DNA of 35,940 bases from Candidatus Pelagibacterales bacterium (GTDB lineage Bacteria > Pseudomonadota > Alphaproteobacteria > TMED109), in NCBI GenBank assembly GCA_002715265.1, contig PAYS01000009.1, positions 37,511 to 73,450 of the forward strand, read 5' to 3'. Shown piece after piece: positions 19,993 to 27,155 of the stretch. The notes under the pieces were generated by a model that saw only the letters and a program-made list of their open reading frames with translations, ran no database searches and was not told where the DNA came from. The first letter of the stretch is position 1, and every line of letters starts with the position of its first letter. Position numbers and translations under genes: made by a program.

Positions 19993-20208
19993 TTAATTTG
20001 TATTCGAATCTTCTTTCGATTTACTTTTATTAACAGAAACTACTTCCTCAGTCTTATCTTCATCTTCAGATGCTTCTTCTTTCATTCCAGATTTAAAGTT
20101 CTTGATACCTTTAGCAACATCACCCATTACTCTTGGCAACTTACCCGCACCAAATAATATCAAAACAATTGCTAAAATTAAAACAATTTGCCAAATACCT
20201 ATACTCAT
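19993..20208 (-). CDS. tatA: Sec-independent translocase subunit TatA
   Basis: Pore-forming or membrane-weakening component of the twin-arginine translocase. The 71 residues comprise a short periplasmic N-terminus, one membrane helix, the FGAGKLP hinge (19-25), an amphipathic helix with GIKNFKSGMKE, and an acidic/Ser-rich tail. A strong GAGGAGG ribosome binding site precedes the ATG. It is the first gene of tatABC, with 24 bp to tatB. Confidence 0.96.
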   Translation of the reverse strand: MSIGIWQIVLILAIVLILFGAGKLPRVMGDVAKGIKNFKSGMKEEASEDEDKTEEVVSVNKSKSKEDSNTN

Positions 20209-20234
20209 TATAATACCTCCTCTTCCATAATTGT

Positions 20235-20240
20235 ATTATA
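20235..20240 (-). promoter_or_regulatory. candidate -10 box for tatABC
   Basis: A perfect TATAAT lies about 27 bases upstream of the tatA ATG, in the 71-bp gap after fbpC. No good -35 hexamer sits 16-18 bases further up, so it would be a weak promoter. If real, it lets tatABC-serS-surE be expressed independently of the iron operon that now precedes it. Confidence 0.35.
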
Positions 20241-20279
20241 CATAAACTTTAATTTACATAGACTATATATATACACATT

Positions 20280-21320
20280 TTAGCTTTTAGGAAACACAAA
20301 AGCCCATTCTTTATCAAATAATAATTTTTTAACATTTATTAACATATTAAAAATATTTGTATAAACTAATATTTTGATATTTAAAGGGCTTCCTGAAACA
20401 TTAATTTCTAATTCTGTTAATAATCCTAAATTTTTATAAGATATTATCTCTAATTCAAATCCTTTTTCATTCTCATTAGGAATTGAAAATGCGTCTGGTC
20501 TAATTAACAATTCAAAATTATTTCCTTTAATAACTTTTTCAGAAAATTTTTTACCGAAAATGCCTTTAAAAATTAATTGCTTTTCCTGTTCCTTAAAATC
20601 CATTATAGGTCCCAATAAGCGAGCAGAAAAAGAATGCTTAGAACTTTTGTATAATTTATCAGGGGCTCCTTCATCAACTATAGTGCCATTTAACATTATT
20701 AAAACTCTATCACTTAGTCTCATAGCTTCTTGAGGATCATGTGTTACTATTAAAGTAGAAGTATTAGATGACTTTAATATTTTTATTAAGCCTTCACCAA
20801 TATCATATTTTGACCAAGTATCTAAAGATGCAAACGGCTCATCTAATAACATAACTTCAGGGTTTCTTGCTAGAGCCCTTGCTAAAGCTACTCTTTGTTG
20901 CTGACCACCAGACAATGTATCTGGATACCTATTAATAAATTTTTCTAAACCAACTTTTTTTAATAAATTTATTATAACTTCATTTCTATTTTTATTATTT
21001 TCAATGGCAAAACCTATATTTTTTCCCACAGTAAGATGAGGAAATAATGCTATATCTTGAAACAACATCCCAACACCTCTCTTTTCTGTAGAAATATAAT
21101 TTGAACCATATACTATGTTTTCACCTATGATTATTTCCCCGGAAACAGGATCATCAAAACCAGCTATAAGTCGCAGTAAAGTAGTCTTACCGCACCCACT
21201 TGGACCTAGCAAACTTACAACTTCACCCTTTTTAACTCTTAAACTAAAATTATTTATAGATTTAGTTTTTTTATAAAAGTGAGTTACGTCATTTACTATT
21301 AAAGATTCATTGTCATACAT
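20280..21320 (-). CDS. fbpC: ferric iron ABC transporter, ATP-binding protein
   Basis: ATPase of an FbpABC-type Fe(III) importer. The 346 residues have Walker A GPSGCGKT (39-46), the Q-loop in GMLFQDIALFPHLTVG, signature LSGGQQQ (136-142), Walker B VMLLDEP (156-162) and the H-loop VTHDPQEA. A C-terminal regulatory extension of about 120 residues is characteristic of the iron/spermidine/maltose-type ATPases, where it may sense metal or partner proteins. It is five bases downstream of the permease gene. Iron is inferred from family and operon; a related metal or phosphonate substrate is less likely. Confidence 0.92.
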   Translation of the reverse strand: MYDNESLIVNDVTHFYKKTKSINNFSLRVKKGEVVSLLGPSGCGKTTLLRLIAGFDDPVSGEIIIGENIVYGSNYISTEKRGVGMLFQDIALFPHLTVGKNIGFAIENNKNRNEVIINLLKKVGLEKFINRYPDTLSGGQQQRVALARALARNPEVMLLDEPFASLDTWSKYDIGEGLIKILKSSNTSTLIVTHDPQEAMRLSDRVLIMLNGTIVDEGAPDKLYKSSKHSFSARLLGPIMDFKEQEKQLIFKGIFGKKFSEKVIKGNNFELLIRPDAFSIPNENEKGFELEIISYKNLGLLTELEINVSGSPLNIKILVYTNIFNMLINVKKLLFDKEWAFVFPKS

Positions 21321-21325
21321 ATTTA

Positions 21326-22951
21326 TTAATTTTCTCTTTTATATTTAGTAGTTATTTTGTTTATAACAAATAAAGGGCACAAGCATACAAATATAATTGT
21401 AATTAATGGAAGCGAAGCTTCATATAATCTTTCATCCATAGCCAATTCATGAGCTTTAATAGCTAATGTTGAAAAATCATATGGGCGTAAAATAATAGTT
21501 GCAGGTAATTCTTTTAAGATATCGACAAAAACAACTAATATACCAAGGCAGATACCATTAATATTTAATTTAATTAATATATTTTTAAGTATTTTTTTAT
21601 TTGTTGCCCCCAGGACTTTTGCAGCATTATCTAAAGAATTAGGAACACGAATAAAAGCATTTTCTACAGATTGAATTGACAAAGCTAAAAATCTTATCAA
21701 ATAAGCAAACAATAGTGCAGCCAAAGAACCAGAAAGTAATAAACCAGTTGAATAATTAAAATATTTAGAAAAAAATATATTTAAATTATTATCCATCCAA
21801 ATTATAGGTATTAAAATTCCTATAGCTGCAACTGCTCCAGGTATTGAATATCCCATACTAGCTATTCTTGCAAAAGGACTTACAAATTTATAATTTACTC
21901 TTAAACCATAAACAATAATTATTGCGCATGCCATACATAATATAGCTGCAATAAAAGCTATGCTAAAAGAAGAAAATATAATTTTGATAAATGAATATAA
22001 ATCCCAATAACTTATACTTTTAAAACACCAACTAATTAATGTAATTAATGGTATTAAAAAGCCTAAAAACACTGGTATCAAACAAAGAGTAATTGCTAAA
22101 TAAGCATTAAAACCACTTAAATTTCTTTTAATTAAAGGCCTATCATTTCTAATATTTTTATTATATTTTGCTTTTCTTCTTGATGTTCTTTCAATAAAAA
22201 TTACAAAAAATACTGTAAGTAATAATATTGAAGACAACTTACCTGCAGAGTTTATATCACCTAAATTAAACCAAGTTCTATAAATACCCTTTGTAAAAGT
22301 GTCTATTCCCAAATAATCAGCAACACCATAATCAGCTAAAGTTTCCATAATGACTAGAGTAGCACCACCAATAATTGCTGGTCTCGCATAAGGTATAGAA
22401 TTTTTAAAAAAAATTTTTACTAAATTGTGACCAGAAATTTTAGAAATTTCTATATAACTTGCAGATTGAGAAATAAAAGACTGCCTAGCTAATATATATA
22501 CATATGGATATAAACTAAAAGTGAAAATAAAAATAGCTCCTTCAATGGAATAAAAATTTACTAAATATGAATTTGAATTAGTTAACCATTGAAACATTTG
22601 ACTAAAAAAACCATTGAATCCAAATGTTTCTGAATATACATAACATAAAGCGTATGACGGTATTGCCAAAGGTAATATTAAGAACCAATCAATGTATTTA
22701 CAACATGGAAAATTAAATATACTAATAATCCAAGCAGTCATGGTTCCAATAATTACACTAAAAATAAAAACACATAACGCTATTACTAAAGAATTTGTTA
22801 TATAATTTAATAAAACTGTTTCCTTTAGATGAAGCCATGTATCTCCTTCGTTTATAAAAACAAATGAACCAACAGTCGCAATTGGTACAATAACAATTAA
22901 ACTAAATAAAATTGCAAATAAAACCCAACCATTTTGTAGAGATCTAAACAT
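21326..22951 (-). CDS. fbpB: ferric iron ABC transporter, fused permease
   Basis: Inner-membrane channel of the Fe(III) importer. The 541 residues carry two binding-protein-dependent permease domains in one chain, the FbpB/SfuB arrangement, with about twelve membrane helices. The first half shows ETLADYGVADYLGIDTFTKG, a stretch highly typical of iron permeases. The second half ends with VDILKELPATIILRPYDF and LAIKAHELAMDERLYEA, also typical. The gene is flanked by fbpA (43 bp upstream) and fbpC (5 bp downstream) on the same strand, so the three form one operon. Confidence 0.94.
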   Translation of the reverse strand: MFRSLQNGWVLFAILFSLIVIVPIATVGSFVFINEGDTWLHLKETVLLNYITNSLVIALCVFIFSVIIGTMTAWIISIFNFPCCKYIDWFLILPLAIPSYALCYVYSETFGFNGFFSQMFQWLTNSNSYLVNFYSIEGAIFIFTFSLYPYVYILARQSFISQSASYIEISKISGHNLVKIFFKNSIPYARPAIIGGATLVIMETLADYGVADYLGIDTFTKGIYRTWFNLGDINSAGKLSSILLLTVFFVIFIERTSRRKAKYNKNIRNDRPLIKRNLSGFNAYLAITLCLIPVFLGFLIPLITLISWCFKSISYWDLYSFIKIIFSSFSIAFIAAILCMACAIIIVYGLRVNYKFVSPFARIASMGYSIPGAVAAIGILIPIIWMDNNLNIFFSKYFNYSTGLLLSGSLAALLFAYLIRFLALSIQSVENAFIRVPNSLDNAAKVLGATNKKILKNILIKLNINGICLGILVVFVDILKELPATIILRPYDFSTLAIKAHELAMDERLYEASLPLITIIFVCLCPLFVINKITTKYKREN

Positions 22952-22994
22952 TTAATGAATATAAATAAAAAGATTGGCTAATAAAATATATTTT

Positions 22995-24002
22995 TTATTT
23001 CCATCCAACTCTATCAGCCAATTTTATTGCTTCTGAGCTTAATTTTCCATATTCATTTGTTAATATATTATCTTCAATATATGATCCAAACTCTTGTAAT
23101 ATATATGGAATTTTAATTTCTTTAACAACTGGATATTCATAATTAATATTTGCATAAATATATTGAGCTTCATCGGAAGCTAAAAACTCTATAAATTTAA
23201 TAGCATTATTTACATTTGGTGCATTTTTTAATACTGCCGCTCCACTTATATTTAAATGAGTTCCCATAAAATCATCATTTGGAAAATAGATCCTCAATTT
23301 ATCAAATAAATTCTTTTTATCAGTATCCATCATATTGGCTACATAGTAGGAGTTTACTATTGCAATATCTCCTTCACCTGCAGCTAATGCTTTAACTTGG
23401 TCTCTATCCCCTCCTGCCGGATCTCTAGCAAAATTTTTAACCAGTCCCATAGCCCATTTTTCAGCCTCTACTAATCCATATTTAGATATCATATGCGCAA
23501 TAAGTGATTGATTATATATATTACTTGAAGACCTTATTAAAACCCTTCCTTTAAATTCAGGATTGGCTAAACTTTTATATCCAAGCAATTTATTTTTATC
23601 AACTCTCTCTGCTGCATATACTAGAATACGCGCCCTTAAACTTAATCCAAACCAATAATTATCAGGATCTTTATATTTTGAGTCAATTTTGGAATCTAAA
23701 ATGTCTGAAGAAACTGATTGTAATAGCTTATCATTATGAGCTCTCCACAAATTACCAGCATCGGAAGTCAACAAAACATCTGCTTGCGAATTTTCTCCTT
23801 CGCGTAAAATTCTCTGATGTAATTGGGCTGCTTTAGCAGTAATTATATTTACTTTTATTCCTGTATCTTTTGTAAATAGGTCTGTTAGTGGCTTTATTAA
23901 ATGTTCTTTTCTTGCTGAATATAAATTTATTTCATCAGAAAAAGTTTCAAATGATATAATCATAAAACTTAAAATTAAAAAAAAACTATTTATATATTTC
24001 AT
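22995..24002 (-). CDS. fbpA: ferric iron ABC transporter, periplasmic binding protein
   Basis: Periplasmic capture protein that delivers Fe(III) to FbpB. The 335 residues open with a signal peptide (MKYIN, then a hydrophobic run, cleavage probable after ETFS). The mature protein starts DEINLYSARKEHL, the FutA/FbpA-type strand bearing a ligand Tyr. The Tyr-Tyr pair (219-220) in IVNSYYVANM is the usual iron-binding pair. EGENSQADVLLTSDAGNLW and DPAGGDRDQVKALAAGEGDIAI are further family blocks. It is first in the operon and stands behind a consensus-like promoter overlapping a candidate iron-response operator, which fits induction under iron limitation. Confidence 0.95.
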   Translation of the reverse strand: MKYINSFFLILSFMIISFETFSDEINLYSARKEHLIKPLTDLFTKDTGIKVNIITAKAAQLHQRILREGENSQADVLLTSDAGNLWRAHNDKLLQSVSSDILDSKIDSKYKDPDNYWFGLSLRARILVYAAERVDKNKLLGYKSLANPEFKGRVLIRSSSNIYNQSLIAHMISKYGLVEAEKWAMGLVKNFARDPAGGDRDQVKALAAGEGDIAIVNSYYVANMMDTDKKNLFDKLRIYFPNDDFMGTHLNISGAAVLKNAPNVNNAIKFIEFLASDEAQYIYANINYEYPVVKEIKIPYILQEFGSYIEDNILTNEYGKLSSEAIKLADRVGWK

Positions 24003-24017
24003 TTTACCATCTTACTA

Positions 24018-24043
24018 TGATATTGAAAGTCAGTCTCATTCTC
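24018..24043 (-). promoter_or_regulatory. candidate iron-response operator (Fur-like / RirA-like) of fbpA
   Basis: Two overlapping iron-regulator patterns lie at the predicted start of transcription. The minus strand reads GAGAATGAGACTGACTTTC (24043-24025), matching 13 of 19 positions of the classical Fur box. The partly overlapping TGACTTTCAATATCA (24032-24018) fits TGA-N9-TCA, the core of the RirA iron-responsive operator of rhizobia. Either protein bound here would block the promoter. Both patterns are short or imperfect in A+T-rich DNA, so the support comes mainly from position and the nature of the operon. Confidence 0.45.
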
Positions 24044-24049
24044 ATATAG

Positions 24050-24077
24050 ATAATAAAAATATAAATTAAATAGTCAA
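24050..24077 (-). promoter_or_regulatory. sigma-70-type promoter of the fbp operon
   Basis: Reading the minus strand, TTGACT (24077-24072, five of six to TTGACA) is followed after 16 bases by TATTAT (24055-24050, five of six to TATAAT). The predicted transcription start is near 24043, giving a leader of about 40 bases before fbpA. It is the best promoter match I found in the window. Confidence 0.65.
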
Positions 24078-24110
24078 ATGAATAAAGATAAATAAAGTAT
24101 AAAAAAGAGA

Positions 24111-24677
24111 TTAATTATTTATATTATTACTATTTAAATAAGAAGGTCCTGTATTTCTTGCCAGCAAACCAGACGCTTTTAGCTCAGATAAACCTGGCAG
24201 ATCCTTAATGGATTCAAGACCGAAGTGATCTAAAAAATGTTTACTCGTTCTCCAAGTAGCAGGTCTTCCTGGAACATCTTTATAGCCGCGTGGCTCAACC
24301 CAATTAGCTTCAAATAACATTTCTAAAGAGCCTTGACTTACACTGACCCCTCTCATATCTTCAATCTCTGCTCTTGTAATTGGTTGGTGATAAGCAATAA
24401 TGGATAAAATTTCTAGTGCAGCTTTTGAAAGTTTTTTTTGAACAGTTTTTTCTACTATTAAATACTCAGCTACTTCAGGTGCAGTTCTAAATGCCCAAGA
24501 ATCTCCAACTTTACTTAAATTAACCCCTCTATTTGTATATTTACTTTTAAGCTCCTGCAAAATTTCGCTGACGTTACAATGATCTGGTAATTTACTTGCT
24601 AATACTCTATTACTTACCGGCTTATCACTTGCAAATATTATTGCCTCTACAATATTCATATATATATCATCACTCAT
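24111..24677 (-). CDS. scpB: segregation and condensation protein B (ScpB)
   Basis: Kleisin-associated subunit of the SMC-ScpAB condensin, which organises and segregates the chromosome. The 188 residues form two winged-helix domains: NIVEAIIFASDKPVS at the start, and ILSIIAYHQPITRAEIEDMRGV in the second, the family hallmark, followed by GRPATWRTSKHFLDHFGL. The ATG lies inside the end of scpA (8-base overlap), so the two are coupled. Downstream, 108 bp lead to fbpA, whereas tatA is the more usual next gene in alphaproteobacteria. Confidence 0.96.
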   Translation of the reverse strand: MSDDIYMNIVEAIIFASDKPVSNRVLASKLPDHCNVSEILQELKSKYTNRGVNLSKVGDSWAFRTAPEVAEYLIVEKTVQKKLSKAALEILSIIAYHQPITRAEIEDMRGVSVSQGSLEMLFEANWVEPRGYKDVPGRPATWRTSKHFLDHFGLESIKDLPGLSELKASGLLARNTGPSYLNSNNINN

Positions 24678-25485
24678 GCTTACCTCCTACTTTCGGCCTT
24701 AAAAATATATCTCCAAATGGAACCGATTGTTTTAGCTCAATTTCTCCTTTTTTAACCAATTCTAATGAAGCGGAAAAAGTAGCTGCCAAAACAGAACAAT
24801 CATATACACTTTTTCTTATATCAAGTCCCTTTGGTAAGAATAAAGATAATTGTGTCCAGTCTTGATGACTATTCATCATTTTATTCAATCTAGATAGTGC
24901 AACCTCAATGGTTTCAAGCTTTTTTAATTTGGGCACATAATCTGTTAAATTTTGACTTCTAATTAACGCACTATAAGAAATAATTAAATCTGATAAATTA
25001 GTATTATCTTCAAAATTTATAATCTTTTTTTCTTCTATATTTATACCTTTACTAAATCTATCCCTGTGTAACAATTTTAACTCAAACAAATCATTTCCCA
25101 CTCTTCGCATAGCATCCAACCTTCTCAATTGAAATGCTAAAGCTTCTGACATTTCCTCTGAGCTAACTTCTTCCTCTTCTTCTTCAGGTAGCAATATTCT
25201 TGATTTAAGAAAGGCAATCCACGCCGCCATAACTAAATATTCGGTAGCAATTTCTAAATTTAATTTTTTTACATTTTCTATATATTTTATATATTGTTCT
25301 GCTAACTCTAATATAGATATATTATACAAATCTACTTTTTGTTTTTTAGCTAATTCTAATAATAAATCTATAGGACCATCAAAACCCTCTAAATTTAGAA
25401 ACAAATCATCTGACTCTATTATTTCTAAATCTTCATTTTTATTAGAATCTTGACTTGTAATAAAGTTGTTATGAAGCTCTTCCAT
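24670..25485 (-). CDS. scpA: segregation and condensation protein A (ScpA)
   Basis: Kleisin subunit that bridges SMC heads and binds ScpB. From the ATG at 25485 (271 residues) it shows LEGFDGPIDLLLELAKKQKVDLYNISI, the strongly conserved SMC-neck-binding N-terminal block, then YLVMAAWIAFLKSRILLP. A variable middle and a C-terminal winged helix (VYDCSVLAATFSASLELVKKGEI) follow. I chose this ATG because GAAGGA lies four bases upstream; a TTG at 25497 would add four residues and overlap that site. It overlaps scpB by 8 bases. Confidence 0.95.
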   Translation of the reverse strand: MEELHNNFITSQDSNKNEDLEIIESDDLFLNLEGFDGPIDLLLELAKKQKVDLYNISILELAEQYIKYIENVKKLNLEIATEYLVMAAWIAFLKSRILLPEEEEEEVSSEEMSEALAFQLRRLDAMRRVGNDLFELKLLHRDRFSKGINIEEKKIINFEDNTNLSDLIISYSALIRSQNLTDYVPKLKKLETIEVALSRLNKMMNSHQDWTQLSLFLPKGLDIRKSVYDCSVLAATFSASLELVKKGEIELKQSVPFGDIFLRPKVGGKHE

Positions 25486-25570
25486 AGTTTCCTTCAAGTA
25501 GCTTATTTAATTAAAAATAACACAATATATATTAAAATACTACTATTAGATACTATATATAGTAAAATAT

Positions 25571-26611
25571 TTAAATAAATTTCCAGTTGATACCAATATT
25601 AGAAGATAAAATTTTATTTATATCTGCTATAATATCTTTTTTTTCACCAAACTCATTAATAGATAGCTCATTAAAAGCTTTTAGCCATTTATCTAAAATA
25701 CTCTGTTTTATATATGGAGAAAATTCTAAAACTTCTTCTATTTCGCTTTCTTCTCCTGAACAATGCAAAATTAAGTCATATCCTGCACTAGTAATACTAT
25801 TTATTTTATCTTTAATAGATCCAGATAAGGCTTTCATATTTATATCATCAGTCATTAGAATACCCTCATATTTAATACTATTTCGTATATATTCGTAAGC
25901 TTTTCTAGAAATGCTGATCGGATAAGAGTCATCTATTTCTTTATAAATAATATGGGCAGTCATAGCTAGAGGCATATTAGATAATTGTTTAAAAGGAAGA
26001 AAATCGCTTTTCTGAAGAATTGATAATGAATCCTTTACTATTGGTAATTCTTTGTGGCTATCAATATTGCTTCTACCATGACCAGGAATGTGTTTAATAA
26101 CAGGAACTACGCCCTGACTAATTAATCCCTTGCATGCATAATCGCCTAATATTGTAACTAATATTGGATCATTTGAAAATGCTCTATCCCCAATAACATC
26201 GTGAGTATCAATAGACAAAACATCTAAACATGGAGCGCAATTTACATTAATACCAATATCTCTTAATTCTTTACCAATCAATGAATAATTAAGTTGAACT
26301 GCTTTTTTTGCGTCATTTAGGTTTTGATTAGCAATTTTACCAAATAAATTAACAGGCGGATAGTTTAAAAAATCTGGACCAGTTAACCTTTGAACCCGCC
26401 CTCCTTCTTGATCTATAAGTATTGGACATTCCCATCCCATCAAATCATTAATTTCTGATATTAAATCCTGAAGCATAAAATAAGATTTATAATTTCGTGA
26501 AAATAATATAAACCCAAACGGATTATTTCTTTTTACTATATTTTTTTCATTTTGGGAAAGACGTTTTCCAGATATGCCTATTATAGTAGATTTTATAAAA
26601 TTATTTAAAAT
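25571..26611 (-). CDS. nagZ: beta-N-acetylhexosaminidase NagZ, probable ATT start
   Basis: Glycoside hydrolase family 3 enzyme that removes GlcNAc from anhydromuropeptides during cell-wall recycling. Catalytic blocks are intact: IDQEGGRVQRL (about 66-76), KHIPGHGRSNIDSH (about 173-186, with the general acid/base His) and MTDDINMKA with nucleophile Asp near 255. The first ATG (ending at 26476) would remove the first beta strand and helix of the barrel. The same frame stays open upstream and encodes STIIGISGKRLS and PFGFILFSRN, the expected NagZ N-terminus. No ATG, GTG or TTG exists there. The best candidate is ATT at 26611-26609, one base past the preceding stop and nine bases after GAGG, giving 346 residues, the normal length. 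An ATA start or a sequencing error remains possible. Confidence 0.9.
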   Translation of the reverse strand: MLNNFIKSTIIGISGKRLSQNEKNIVKRNNPFGFILFSRNYKSYFMLQDLISEINDLMGWECPILIDQEGGRVQRLTGPDFLNYPPVNLFGKIANQNLNDAKKAVQLNYSLIGKELRDIGINVNCAPCLDVLSIDTHDVIGDRAFSNDPILVTILGDYACKGLISQGVVPVIKHIPGHGRSNIDSHKELPIVKDSLSILQKSDFLPFKQLSNMPLAMTAHIIYKEIDDSYPISISRKAYEYIRNSIKYEGILMTDDINMKALSGSIKDKINSITSAGYDLILHCSGEESEIEEVLEFSPYIKQSILDKWLKAFNELSINEFGEKKDIIADINKILSSNIGINWKFI

Positions 26612-26612
26612 T

Positions 26613-27137
26613 TTACTTTTCCTCTGAAATTACACAACTATTTTTATCAAAATTAAAATATTCACAAATCTCAAAAACTTCATTTAAATTATTTATAGGT
26701 CCGATGCGAAGTCTAAAAAAAATACCTTTATTTTCTATTTCAGCTTCAGTTATAGAATAATTTAAATTATTTAAAAAAATATCATTTGATTTTTTTAACT
26801 CATTAATTTTTTCATCAGCAATTTTATAATTTTTATAAGACGCCAATTGTATATAAAATTTTATAATAGAAGAATTAATAACAGATTTATTCTCAGTTTC
26901 TTCTAAATTAATTTCGTTTTGTGGTAGCAACCTCTCTCTAGTAACTTCATATATATTTAAATTCTCTCCATCAAACTGTTGTCCTTTAAGGTTTTCAGGT
27001 ATAGTTTTGTAATTATTATTTAAACTCTTTATGTGAGCCACATCATTATTGTTATCAAAAAAAGTATTTATATTATCCTTAAAATAAAATAAGGACGTAA
27101 CAATTATAAGTATCAATAAAATTATTAATTTTACCAT
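26613..27137 (-). CDS. SPOR-domain membrane protein
   Basis: Bitopic envelope protein that probably binds denuded glycan strands at the division site. The 174 residues start with one membrane helix (about 2-19) behind a single Lys, an N-in topology. A polar, Asn-rich linker follows, then a C-terminal SPOR domain (about 92-170) beginning FYIQLASYKNYKIADEKI and ending FFRLRIGPINNLNEV, the two diagnostic strands. It lies between argS and nagZ, its usual alphaproteobacterial position, and its 3' end contains the nagZ ribosome binding site. The specific role among SPOR proteins is unknown. Confidence 0.88.
   Translation of the reverse strand: MVKLIILLILIIVTSLFYFKDNINTFFDNNNDVAHIKSLNNNYKTIPENLKGQQFDGENLNIYEVTRERLLPQNEINLEETENKSVINSSIIKFYIQLASYKNYKIADEKINELKKSNDIFLNNLNYSITEAEIENKGIFFRLRIGPINNLNEVFEICEYFNFDKNSCVISEEK
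26617..26624 (-). promoter_or_regulatory. ribosome binding site deciding the nagZ start
   Basis: GAGGAAAA on the minus strand, inside the last codons of the SPOR gene, sits nine bases (from GAGG) before an in-frame ATT. It is the only good anti-Shine-Dalgarno match near the point where the conserved NagZ protein sequence begins. It is the reason for choosing ATT over the later ATG at 26476. Confidence 0.55.
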
Positions 27138-27155
27138 AAATAATAATACCTATGA

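Noticed and set aside
24003-24110. A possible terminator after scpB in the longest gap of the window
   Set aside because: No G+C-containing hairpin followed by a T-run is present on the minus strand; the gap is explained by the fbpA promoter and operator.
25551-25564. Perfect 14-bp palindrome TACTATATATAGTA between scpA and nagZ
   Set aside because: It is almost pure A+T, has no G+C stem or T-run to act as a terminator, and such palindromes are expected by chance in this composition.
26477-26612. A 136-bp gap between nagZ and the SPOR gene, seemingly intergenic
   Set aside because: The frame is open and encodes the conserved NagZ N-terminus, so it is coding sequence with a non-canonical start.
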